DNA of 55,676 nucleotides, from the NCBI RefSeq assembly GCF_026226615.1, contig NZ_JAJAPB010000016.1, forward strand, positions 1 through 55,676. Direction: 5' to 3'. The notes beneath the pieces are model-generated. The model searched no databases. It was given only the letters and a program-made list of their open reading frames with translations, and was not told the DNA's origin. Positions 44,391 to 50,939 of the stretch are shown here, piece by piece; the first letter of the stretch is position 1, and the number at the start of each line of letters is the position of its first letter. The stretch comes from Geovibrio ferrireducens (GTDB lineage Bacteria > Chrysiogenota > Deferribacteres > Deferribacterales > Geovibrionaceae). The position numbers and the translations under genes were made by a program.

Positions 44391-44524
44391 CCTGACTGCA
44401 CAGGATGTCGGCAGTCGGACTATAAACGGCTCCGCGGATGGAGCCGCGCCGTGCGAAGCGAAGACGCATTCACTGCGGCGCGAGCGTGTGTCCTGACTGC
44501 ACAGGATGTGGCAGTCAGGACTAT
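44391..44524 (-). repeat. Three-hairpin repeat, copy 8 (partly dimeric)
   Basis: On the minus strand: first hairpin GTCCTGACTGC/GCAGTCAGGAC around cacatcctgt, connector acacgctcgc, middle CGCA/TGCG, connector cttcgcttcgcacggcg, last hairpin CGGCTCC/GGAGCCG around atccgc. A second, imperfect copy of the first hairpin and connector follows (44391-44425). It lies inside the transcribed trp leader, directly after the second terminator. Confidence 0.85.
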
Positions 44525-44563
44525 AAAAACAGAAAGGGGGTCGCTGTTTTCACAACGACCCCC
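44521..44563 (-). terminator. Second terminator in the trp leader
   Basis: On the minus strand GGGGGTCGTTGT pairs with ACAGCGACCCCC (12 bp with one wobble) around a GAAA tetraloop, followed by TTTCTGTTTTT. It stands about 20 nt past the attenuator, between trpL and trpE. It must be read through for trpE to be expressed from the leader promoter. Confidence 0.8.
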
Positions 44564-44582
44564 TCTTAAATTCGGTTAAACC

Positions 44583-44616
44583 AAAAAGAGCCGCGCGGCA
44601 TGTACCACGCGGCTCT
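44583..44616 (-). terminator. trp attenuator
   Basis: On the minus strand GAGCCGCG pairs with CGCGGCTC. The stem extends inward by four more pairs (two of them wobble) to an ACAU loop, and TTTTT follows. It begins 30 nt past the trpL stop codon, the position of the classic attenuator. Confidence 0.85.
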
Positions 44617-44632
44617 GTATTATCACAGTATC

Positions 44633-44665
44633 AGCGGACAGCCTCCTATTCCGAAAGCGTCCACC
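44633..44665 (-). promoter_or_regulatory. Pause/anti-antiterminator hairpin (1:2) of the trp leader
   Basis: GGTGGAC (44665-44659 on the minus strand, covering two of the Trp codons) can pair with GTCCGCT (44639-44633). A ribosome stalled at the Trp codons would cover the first arm, as the attenuation model needs. The competing 2:3 pairing I find is weak (GGCTGT with the AC..AGCC just before and in the attenuator stem). Confidence 0.5.
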
Positions 44666-44711
44666 ACCAAAAATTAGCTGTAAAGTTGAAACCTTTAAAT
44701 GCCATTTCCAT
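44646..44711 (-). CDS. trpL: trp operon leader peptide
   Basis: This 21-codon frame ends FTANFWWWTLSE then TAG. It has three consecutive Trp codons (44661-44669), typical of a trp leader peptide. It lies downstream of a good promoter and is followed by the attenuator hairpin. The predicted transcription start is only about 3 nt before the first ATG, so translation would be leaderless. A second ATG at 44705 is the alternative. No ribosome site is visible for either. The downstream genes are trpEGDCFBA, so ribosome-mediated attenuation by charged tRNA-Trp is the expected control. Confidence 0.88.
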   Translation of the reverse strand: MEMAFKGFNFTANFWWWTLSE

Positions 44712-44719
44712 AATCAGCG

Positions 44720-44747
44720 ATTATAAGTATCTGTATAAAGAAGTCAA
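44720..44747 (-). promoter_or_regulatory. Promoter of the trp operon
   Basis: TTGACT (44742-44747), a 16-nt spacer and a consensus TATAAT (44720-44725) lie on the minus strand. The -35 overlaps the TGA of the MFS gene. Just upstream a 15-bp palindrome, gcggaaa-t-tttccgc (44748-44762), spans the last MFS codons and is a possible operator. Confidence 0.85.
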
Positions 44748-45892
44748 GCGGAAATTTTCCGCCTTTCCTGCATGAACCACGCAGCGGCGATGGAAACAGA
44801 AACCACAGAACCGATCAGAAGCAGAAAAGCATTCCACCCGAACCTGCTGTAAACAAACCCCGGAAGGAATGAACCGAAGGTTCCGCCGCCGTAATAGAAG
44901 GAAACATACAGTCCGTTGGTTATCCCTTTTTTATCCTCCGCTATCTTGTTGACATAGCCGGATGCCACTGAGTGCGCCAGAAACATGCCGCAGCAGAAAA
45001 GGAACATGCCGAAAAACATAACGTAAAGGCTCGGATAGGTAAACAGAAACAGTGTGCAGGCATAAAACACGAGAGCCGTGAAAACCGTGTTCATCTCTCC
45101 GCCGAAAATCTTGATTATCCGCAGCGCATTCAGCGACATGACTATACCCATGATATAGCCCATGTACATGATGCCTATGGTGAAGGAGGACGAACCCGCG
45201 CTTATCTCCCTCACCCTGAAAGGTATGAAGTTCAGAATTGCGGCAAAGGTAAAGAAAGTGGCGAAAATAAGCAGATAGATTGTGGCGAACTGCCTTTTTT
45301 TAAGCACATCCAGAACAGAACGGACGCTGAATTTTGAAATCTGTATCTCCGCTTCGTGGAGGCTGCGGATAAGCACAAATGCAAGCGAAAGGCTGAAAGC
45401 GAGTATGAGAAATGTCCAGCGCCAGCCGAAGTATGAGGCGATAAGCCCTGAAAAAAATCTGCCCGCAAAACCGCCGAGGATAGTGGACGAGATGTAGTAT
45501 GCCATCTGCTTCTGCACTGTTTCCCTTTTGGTGACGGTGGATATGTAGGTCATTATGGAAGTGAGCACCGCAGGAATAGCCATGCCGACAAAAAAACGTA
45601 TGACTATCAGCAGGTGGAAATTATCCGTAAAAAAGAACGCAAGCTGGAGAAGAGCCAATGCGCCTATACCTATTGAAAAAAGCTTTTTTGAGGAAAACGA
45701 TTCCAGCATATAGCCGTAAACAATCGGCGCAATGCCAAGGGGAATCATGGTGACAGTGGTGAGAAGAGCCGCCTGCTCCTTGCTTACGCCGAATTCGCTC
45801 ATCAATATGGGCTGTAAGGGCTGGGGGGCATACAGGGCGGAAAATGTCATGACCGTGGCATACACCATGATCAGTGTATGGTAAGTTCGCAC
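44744..45892 (-). CDS. MFS transporter
   Basis: This is a 382-residue permease with about 12 membrane segments in two bundles of six. The N-terminal half has FSALYAPQPLQPILMSEFGVS and the linker motif GYMLESFSSKKLF. It resembles the YnfM-like drug/metabolite efflux group (PQPLQP is typical). The substrate cannot be told. It starts 2 nt after the DUF1461 gene and ends in the trp promoter. Its position next to the trp leader makes an aromatic compound a tempting, unproved substrate. Confidence 0.88.
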   Translation of the reverse strand: MRTYHTLIMVYATVMTFSALYAPQPLQPILMSEFGVSKEQAALLTTVTMIPLGIAPIVYGYMLESFSSKKLFSIGIGALALLQLAFFFTDNFHLLIVIRFFVGMAIPAVLTSIMTYISTVTKRETVQKQMAYYISSTILGGFAGRFFSGLIASYFGWRWTFLILAFSLSLAFVLIRSLHEAEIQISKFSVRSVLDVLKKRQFATIYLLIFATFFTFAAILNFIPFRVREISAGSSSFTIGIMYMGYIMGIVMSLNALRIIKIFGGEMNTVFTALVFYACTLFLFTYPSLYVMFFGMFLFCCGMFLAHSVASGYVNKIAEDKKGITNGLYVSFYYGGGTFGSFLPGFVYSRFGWNAFLLLIGSVVSVSIAAAWFMQERRKISA

Positions 45893-45894
45893 TT

Positions 45895-46635
45895 CTAGTT
45901 TATCCCTCTGTTCAGGCTGAAAAGCACACCTGCTATAAACATAAGTGCAGTATAAAAAACAAATGCTAATATGACAAGCATTAAGGCTATATAACCGAAA
46001 ATATCCGGAGCATGCATCAGAACGGTCATCAGGGATTCTTCATAATAAAAAAACCACTGGTGCTCCTTAAAAACCACTTCATGAAGGAAGTAGAAAACCT
46101 CTTTTACACCGAAAGCATAAATCAATAACCCGCTCAGGCAGAGAACACCCAGAGTCACCGGAACGGCAATAATCGGTCTCGCAGGACGGATCTTCTGGTT
46201 CGCCATGGCGATAATGCAGAAAAGGGAAGCCACAATGAAAAAGTATGAGCTTATCTTAAACCAGAAAACAACATCCGAAACATCCATAAGATGCTGAATT
46301 TCAGGTGTTGTGAGGAGTTTGTATGACTGCTCAGTCATCATTGGCCTGAACTCGATATTCTCAAGCCCTTCACCCGCGCTGTTGATTGCCCTGCTTATTT
46401 CACCGAAGAGCCTTTCATGCTCCTCCCTATCGGTGAGGACGAACAGTTTTTTCTCGCTGTCGGCGTTTTTCGGGGCGTATTTCCGCACCATGCCGTCAAT
46501 ATCAAGCATTTTGTACATGGAGGAATAGCCGAAGTCAAATTTTGACATAGCTGTCCAGGAAAAGAAGGCGGAAGTGTAAAAAAGGCATACGCCGAAGAGT
46601 ATGTTAAGCAGAATACCTGCCGTTTTTTTGTTCAT
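45895..46635 (-). CDS. DUF1461-like membrane protein
   Basis: This is a 246-residue protein with about four membrane segments: one near the N-terminus (8-30), then a soluble extracytoplasmic loop (about 35-120). Three further segments follow, the last two separated by FYFLHEVVFKEHQWFFYYEESLMTVLMHAP. That HE..F..HQWFF...SL block is the DUF1461 signature I know. Function is unknown. It lies 4 nt after the HD-GYP gene and 2 nt before the MFS gene, so it is in their operon. Confidence 0.75.
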   Translation of the reverse strand: MNKKTAGILLNILFGVCLFYTSAFFSWTAMSKFDFGYSSMYKMLDIDGMVRKYAPKNADSEKKLFVLTDREEHERLFGEISRAINSAGEGLENIEFRPMMTEQSYKLLTTPEIQHLMDVSDVVFWFKISSYFFIVASLFCIIAMANQKIRPARPIIAVPVTLGVLCLSGLLIYAFGVKEVFYFLHEVVFKEHQWFFYYEESLMTVLMHAPDIFGYIALMLVILAFVFYTALMFIAGVLFSLNRGIN

Positions 46636-46639
46636 AATT

Positions 46640-47785
46640 TCAAAGCCCCTCGTCGGGCGTGTCCTTGTAGGTATCTCTTACGGTGATAAATTTATCAAGA
46701 TTATCAAAAAATACTTTAACCAGAGCAGGGTCAAAATGCTCTCCGCTCTCTTCCCTGAGAAGGTTCAGAATCCGTTCCATTTCCCATGCTTTTTTATACA
46801 CCCTGTCGCTTCCGAGGGCATCAAAAACGTCTGCAATGGCGGTTATGCGGCCGAAAATATGTATATCCCCGCCGGAAAGGCCGTAAGGGTAGCCCTTTCC
46901 GTTCCATTTCTCATGATGGGTGAGTGCCACCGTTGCCGCAGCTTTCAGTATTTTCCTTTCGGAATGCCTGAGTATGTTGTAGCCCATAACAGCGTGGCTG
47001 CGCATAACTTCCCATTCCTCATCATTAAGCTTGCCGGGTTTCAGAAGTATGGCATCGGGAATGGCAACCTTCCCTATGTCATGCATGGGCGAGGCCATTT
47101 TCAGGAGTTCGGCCTCCTTTTCGTTCATGCCGCTGCCGATAGCCAGAATGTAGGAGTATTCGGCAACCCTTTTCACATGGTAGCCCGTCTCCTTTGAGCG
47201 CATCTCCCCGGCTTCCGCCATGGTAAAGATAATCTCCTTCTGCGTGTGTTCTATCTCCTGCTGCATAAGCACTGTGGAAAGCTCCTTCCCTGTGTAGGTA
47301 GCGGCCAGCATCAGCCTGCGCACATCCTCCTCGGTGAATTTTCCTTCCTCAGTCATTTTATTTATAGCCTGAAAAACCCCTATGACGTTTCCTTCCGGGT
47401 CGTGGTAGGGGATTGCGATCATGTTTCTTGTGCGGTAGCCTGTCTGCATGTCCACGGTTTTGTCAAAACGAGGATCGCTGTAGGCATCGTTTATGATAAT
47501 CACCTCATCATTCTCCGCGGCTTTCCCCGCAATGCCGCTTCCCAGAGGAATGCTTATCCTGTCCAGCCCGTGGGCAACCTTTGTCCAGAGGATGTCCCAG
47601 CGTCTGTCTATCAGCCAGACCGTACACCTGTCCGCCACGACAAGATCACGCCCCATATCAGCCAGAATCACAAGCATCTGATCCAGACGGTGTTCGTTTG
47701 CAATCAGGCCTATGTAGCTGAAAATAGATGCTACAAGCTCTTCTGCCGTGGGCTCCGGTCTGGAGATGTACAGCTTCTCAGACAT
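46640..47785 (-). CDS. GAF / HD-GYP cyclic di-GMP phosphodiesterase
   Basis: This is a 381-residue protein. It has a GAF sensor domain (about 25-180, with DRCTVWLIDRRWDILWTKVAHG and FQAINKM) and an HD-GYP domain (about 195-365). The HD pair is in ASPMHDIGKVAIPD and the full GYP motif is HHEKWNGKGYPYGLSG, so an active phosphodiesterase is expected, opposing the diguanylate cyclase at 20241-21542. The GAF domain could sense a small molecule or redox state. It is preceded by the 53-residue membrane protein gene. Confidence 0.93.
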   Translation of the reverse strand: MSEKLYISRPEPTAEELVASIFSYIGLIANEHRLDQMLVILADMGRDLVVADRCTVWLIDRRWDILWTKVAHGLDRISIPLGSGIAGKAAENDEVIIINDAYSDPRFDKTVDMQTGYRTRNMIAIPYHDPEGNVIGVFQAINKMTEEGKFTEEDVRRLMLAATYTGKELSTVLMQQEIEHTQKEIIFTMAEAGEMRSKETGYHVKRVAEYSYILAIGSGMNEKEAELLKMASPMHDIGKVAIPDAILLKPGKLNDEEWEVMRSHAVMGYNILRHSERKILKAAATVALTHHEKWNGKGYPYGLSGGDIHIFGRITAIADVFDALGSDRVYKKAWEMERILNLLREESGEHFDPALVKVFFDNLDKFITVRDTYKDTPDEGL

Positions 47786-47786
47786 A

Positions 47787-47948
47787 TCATTTCTTCCTTG
47801 ATTCTAAAAACATATGCACAAACACAATTACTACCATAACAGCAGCAGTTGCAAGCAAAATCATTTTCCCGTCAGTCATGGCCGACTGGAAATGCTTCTG
47901 GGCTGAGGCCACCCTTTCAGGCAGCTGGCTGTGATAAATAAGGTTCAT
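47787..47948 (-). CDS. Small single-pass membrane protein
   Basis: This 53-residue frame lies between the flavin reductase stop (2 nt gap) and the HD-GYP start (1 nt gap). It has AGGGAG 6 nt before its ATG, so it is almost surely a gene. The first ~28 residues are soluble (NLIYHSQLPERVASAQKHF). Residues about 29-46 are a strong membrane segment (MILLATAAVMVVIVFVHMF), and the tail is ESRKK. Positive-inside reasoning puts the Lys/Arg tail in the cytoplasm. No family is recognised. It may anchor or tune the HD-GYP protein that follows, which is inference from position alone. Confidence 0.8.
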   Translation of the reverse strand: MNLIYHSQLPERVASAQKHFQSAMTDGKMILLATAAVMVVIVFVHMFLESRKK

Positions 47949-47950
47949 CG

Positions 47951-48454
47951 CTACTCCCTGAATATTTTCAATACTTCTCCTATATAGATTCGGTGATAAT
48001 CCTTAGCCGGATAAAATTTTTCTGCACCTTCATCCAGAAAATTACGGCTGTCCATATCCTGAAAATATATCTTTTTGCAGAGAAGCACCAGTCTTGCCTG
48101 CTCAAATGCCGTTGAACCGCCTACGGGAATAGCCGTGAGCCCGGTTTCCAGCGCCTTATCGTAATCCCTGCCTGACTTTGAGCCGCAGAAATTAAGCGCC
48201 GGGCGGAACTCCTCACTGAAAAAAGAGAGGGTAAATTCATCATTCTTTTCCATAAAGCCGTAAGTGTATCTGGTGGGGCGCACATAAACAGTTGCGGCGG
48301 GCTTATTCCAGAGAATACCGAGGCCGCCCCAGCTTGCGGTCATGGTGTTGTAAGAATCGGGTGTGCCCGCCGTGATCAGCGTCCAGTCTTTGCCGATCAG
48401 CCTGAAAGGGTTGTCGCTGAGTTCTTCAGGCTTAATGATATCAAAATGCTTCAT
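47951..48454 (-). CDS. Flavin reductase-like FMN-binding protein
   Basis: This is a 167-residue split-barrel flavoprotein with TLITAGTPDSYNTMTASWGGLGILWNKP and VRPTRYTYGFMEKNDEFTLSFF. These blocks are typical of flavin reductase-like proteins that bind FMN and use NAD(P)H or pass electrons on. The physiological partner is unknown. It overlaps the upstream cytochrome c gene by 4 nt, which suggests a redox unit of the two. Confidence 0.85.
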   Translation of the reverse strand: MKHFDIIKPEELSDNPFRLIGKDWTLITAGTPDSYNTMTASWGGLGILWNKPAATVYVRPTRYTYGFMEKNDEFTLSFFSEEFRPALNFCGSKSGRDYDKALETGLTAIPVGGSTAFEQARLVLLCKKIYFQDMDSRNFLDEGAEKFYPAKDYHRIYIGEVLKIFRE

Positions 48455-48720
48455 TTATTCTCCTTTGATGCGAGAAATTCCGCCACTGCTGAGGCTTCGC
48501 TCCCGGTTATTTTAAGCCCGAAGCCCTTCATTCTGTCAATGGTGGAAGCCCACTTCTTCTGATCATACTGTTTTTTCAAAGCAAGCTCAAGGCTGTGGCA
48601 TCCGGCGCATTTAGAAGTAAAAACCTTTTCACCGTCAGCCGCTTTTGCGTTTACGGTTATCAGTATACAGACAGAAATTACAACGATTAGAAAGATAATA
48701 AAAGATTTTAAAGATTTCAT
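48451..48720 (-). CDS. Small mono-haem c-type cytochrome
   Basis: This is an 89-residue exported protein with a signal peptide or N-terminal anchor (about 7-27) and one haem site CAGCH (Cys38, Cys41, His42). Met64 in the DRMKGFG stretch is a likely sixth ligand. The start at 48720 has AAGGAGG upstream. The frame is open further back, but those 31 codons are the translated repeat copy 9. It heads the operon leading through flavin reductase to the MFS transporter. Confidence 0.9.
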   Translation of the reverse strand: MKSLKSFIIFLIVVISVCILITVNAKAADGEKVFTSKCAGCHSLELALKKQYDQKKWASTIDRMKGFGLKITGSEASAVAEFLASKENK

Positions 48721-48742
48721 GACTTGCCTCCTTGATCTGATA

Positions 48743-48834
48743 ATAAAAATCCGCACATCCTGTCGGATTTTTATACACGCTCGCGCCGTGGTAAACACGG
48801 CTTCGCTGCGCACGGCGTCGGCACTTCCTGTGCC
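48743..48834 (+). repeat. Three-hairpin repeat, copy 9
   Basis: First hairpin ATAAAAATCCG/CGGATTTTTAT around cacatcctgt, connector acacgctcgc, middle hairpin GCCGTG/CACGGC around gtaaa, connector ttcgctgcgcacggcg, last hairpin GGCAC/GTGCC around ttcct. It lies 22 bp before the cytochrome c start. Confidence 0.9.
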
Positions 48835-48855
48835 TCATTCATCTGAGACCTGATA

Positions 48856-48927
48856 ATAAAAATCCGTACATCCTGTCGGATTTTTATACACGCTCGCGCC
48901 GTGATGAACACGGCTTCGCTGCGCACG
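48856..48927 (+). repeat. Three-hairpin repeat, copy 10 (last hairpin lost)
   Basis: First hairpin with the same stem as copy 9 around tacatcctgt, connector acacgctcgc, middle hairpin GCCGTG/CACGGC around atgaa, connector ttcgctgcgcacg, then truncated. It stands 21 bp from copy 9 in the same orientation, so the pair looks like a local duplication. Confidence 0.85.
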
Positions 48928-48978
48928 CCAAATTAGCGAGACCGCCGCGCCGCTGAAGCTCCACGCAGTGACACCCTT

Positions 48979-49061
48979 CATTGCGAACGAAGTGAAGCAA
49001 TCTCACTTAAACAGCAGCATCGTCCCTTCTCAGTGTCATTCTGAACGCAGTGAAGAATCCC
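48979..49061 (+). repeat. Two gtcatt-type intergenic repeats
   Basis: cattgcgaacgaagtgaag (from 48979) and gtgtcattctgaacgcagtg (from 49033, running to gaagaatccc) are two variants of the same widespread repeat, here in tandem. With copies 9 and 10 they fill the 419-bp gap between DUF554 and cytochrome c. No gene is seen in that gap. Confidence 0.7.
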
Positions 49062-49139
49062 AATGCGCCGTTTTCCTTCACACACAGGGTTCAGGAGCAT
49101 CACAGAAGCGGCTGTCGCTCATACCTAATTTTATCACAG

Positions 49140-49832
49140 CTATGACAGGATCAAAGTCAGATAATCATAAATCGGAGTGATAAAAATAGCAGGAAGCATG
49201 TTTGCCGTGCGGAATCTGGCTATGCCGGCCATCCCTATTCCGATGCTGAGAATAATTACTCCGCCCGTGACAGAAATAGCGCTGACGTACATAGGCTCGC
49301 TGAGAAGAAATCTTAAATTAAACGCCAGAAGGCTCAATATTCCCTGATAAATAAAAACACTGACAGCGGAAAAAATTACGCCTATTCCCAGTGTCGAGGC
49401 GAGGATAACCGATATTATGCCGTCAAGAAGGCTTTTCACATACAAAAGGCTAGGATCATTCATAAGCCCGTCCTTTATACTGCCCAGTATGGCGAAGGAG
49501 CCCACGCAGTAGATAACCGATGCAGTCACAAACCCGTTTACAAAGTTCTCCGACTTGCTCTTGATCGCTTTCCTCAGGGTTTCCCCAAGCTGCTCCAGCC
49601 TGCCCTCTATGTTCAGAAGCTCGCCTATTACCGTTCCGATAACAAGGGAGACTATAACAGGGAAAAAGTCATGATCCTCAAAAGCCATTTTAATGCCGAG
49701 AACCGCCACGGCAAGCCCCACAACCTTCACCACCGAGTCCTTAACCGATTCGCCCAGCCTCTTGCCGAAGACAAGCCCGGCCACGCTTCCGGCCACTATG
49801 GCCGCGCTGTTTACCACTGTTCCGATGATCAC
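49140..49832 (-). CDS. DUF554 family membrane protein
   Basis: This is a 230-residue inner-membrane protein with about six segments. It starts GTVVNSAAIVAGSVAGLVFG and has KSENFVNGFVTASVIYCVGSFAILGSIKDGL and DGIISVILASTLGIGVIFSA, the usual DUF554 blocks. The function is not established. It overlaps the phospholipase D-like gene by 4 nt and is last in its operon. Confidence 0.88.
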   Translation of the reverse strand: MIIGTVVNSAAIVAGSVAGLVFGKRLGESVKDSVVKVVGLAVAVLGIKMAFEDHDFFPVIVSLVIGTVIGELLNIEGRLEQLGETLRKAIKSKSENFVNGFVTASVIYCVGSFAILGSIKDGLMNDPSLLYVKSLLDGIISVILASTLGIGVIFSAVSVFIYQGILSLLAFNLRFLLSEPMYVSAISVTGGVIILSIGIGMAGIARFRTANMLPAIFITPIYDYLTLILS

Positions 49833-50401
49833 CTGAAAAACCTCTCCACATATTCAGTGGCTTCCGCCGCCAGAGATTCCGACTCAAGGCGCATGGTCAC
49901 TTCATCATTATAATTAAACGCGCTGTAGGTATAGTTATGACTGCCGGAATAGACTATCCGCCCGTCAATAACTGTCATTTTTGTATGAAGGCGCTTTTTC
50001 GGGCTGTCATAAAGAACAACCGCACCGGCCCCAGCCAGTGCTGCGCCTGTTTCCCTGTTCGCCTTGGTGAGGAAGGATTTTTCATCCTCCTCAACATCAA
50101 ACACTACCCTGACCTTCACGCCTCTTTTGGCGGCATTTTCAAGGGAAAGGAGCAAAAGCTCCGTATCGGCGGGCTTGTCCCTGTCCGCTTTGAACATATA
50201 AATTGTCATGTCTATTGAGCGTTCCGCGGAAGTAATATCGTCAATCAGCGGCACGATGAGCCTTTTTCCGTCCAGAAAGGCAACCTCCGCCGTGTGCGTG
50301 TGCAGACGCGCGGAAAGGTTGGAATATACGAAAAAGACTATAAAAACAAATGCGATTAATAGTTTAAAGACCCGCGACCGAGCGGAGCGCTTCCCAGACA
50401 T
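49829..50401 (-). CDS. Phospholipase D-like/nuclease protein with one HKD motif
   Basis: This is a 190-residue protein with an N-terminal membrane anchor or signal (about 10-30, VFKLLIAFVFIVFFVYS) and a single PLD domain with HTKMTVIDGRIVYSGSHN (HxKxxxxD). A single motif suggests a dimeric enzyme such as the Nuc-type endonucleases, probably acting outside the cytoplasmic membrane. I start at 50401, 38 bp inside engB. The open frame further back is engB in another frame. It shares ATGA with DUF554. Confidence 0.85.
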   Translation of the reverse strand: MSGKRSARSRVFKLLIAFVFIVFFVYSNLSARLHTHTAEVAFLDGKRLIVPLIDDITSAERSIDMTIYMFKADRDKPADTELLLLSLENAAKRGVKVRVVFDVEEDEKSFLTKANRETGAALAGAGAVVLYDSPKKRLHTKMTVIDGRIVYSGSHNYTYSAFNYNDEVTMRLESESLAAEATEYVERFFR

Positions 50402-50939
50402 TATCTTTACCGTGTCCCGTAAGAGACGAGTAAAGAAAGAAATGTTCCTTATCAATTCCCACTTCCTCTGCAATAAGGCGAACCTGTTTTGCAATCTGAT
50501 TGTTTGAAAGTTTATCTGTTTTTGTGAGTATCACCAAAGTGTGGGTTTCCGTCTCGGAAAGCCAGCTCAGCATGTCCATATCCTCTTCGGACGGGAGGCG
50601 GCGTATGTCCAGAATCAGCACACATGCTTTCAGGTTGTCCCTCTTGGTGAGATAAGTCTCTATGCACTTTGCCCACGATGCCCTTTCCGACTTGGAGACG
50701 GCGGCAAAGCCGTATCCGGGCAGATCCACAAACATTATTTCATTATCAATATTGAAAAAATTAAGCGTTCTGGTCTTGCCGGGTTTGGCGCTGACCTTAA
50801 CCAGCTTTTTACGTCCGAGAAGCGAGTTTATCATGGACGACTTGCCCACGTTGCTTCGCCCCACAAAGGCTATTTCCGGCAGCGCGCTTTCGGGGTAGTC
50901 CTTCTCGAATACTGCCGATTTCACAAATTCCGCATTCAC
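50364..50939 (-). CDS. engB: Ribosome biogenesis GTPase EngB (YihA/YsxC)
   Basis: This essential GTPase is involved in large ribosomal subunit assembly. The 191-residue product has the G1 loop FVGRSNVGKSS (about 26-36), G3 FVDLPGYG, G4 LTKTDKLS and a closing TGHGKDNVWEAL. It starts with an ATGA overlap on the DHH phosphoesterase stop. Confidence 0.96.
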   Translation of the reverse strand: MNAEFVKSAVFEKDYPESALPEIAFVGRSNVGKSSMINSLLGRKKLVKVSAKPGKTRTLNFFNIDNEIMFVDLPGYGFAAVSKSERASWAKCIETYLTKRDNLKACVLILDIRRLPSEEDMDMLSWLSETETHTLVILTKTDKLSNNQIAKQVRLIAEEVGIDKEHFFLYSSLTGHGKDNVWEALRSVAGL

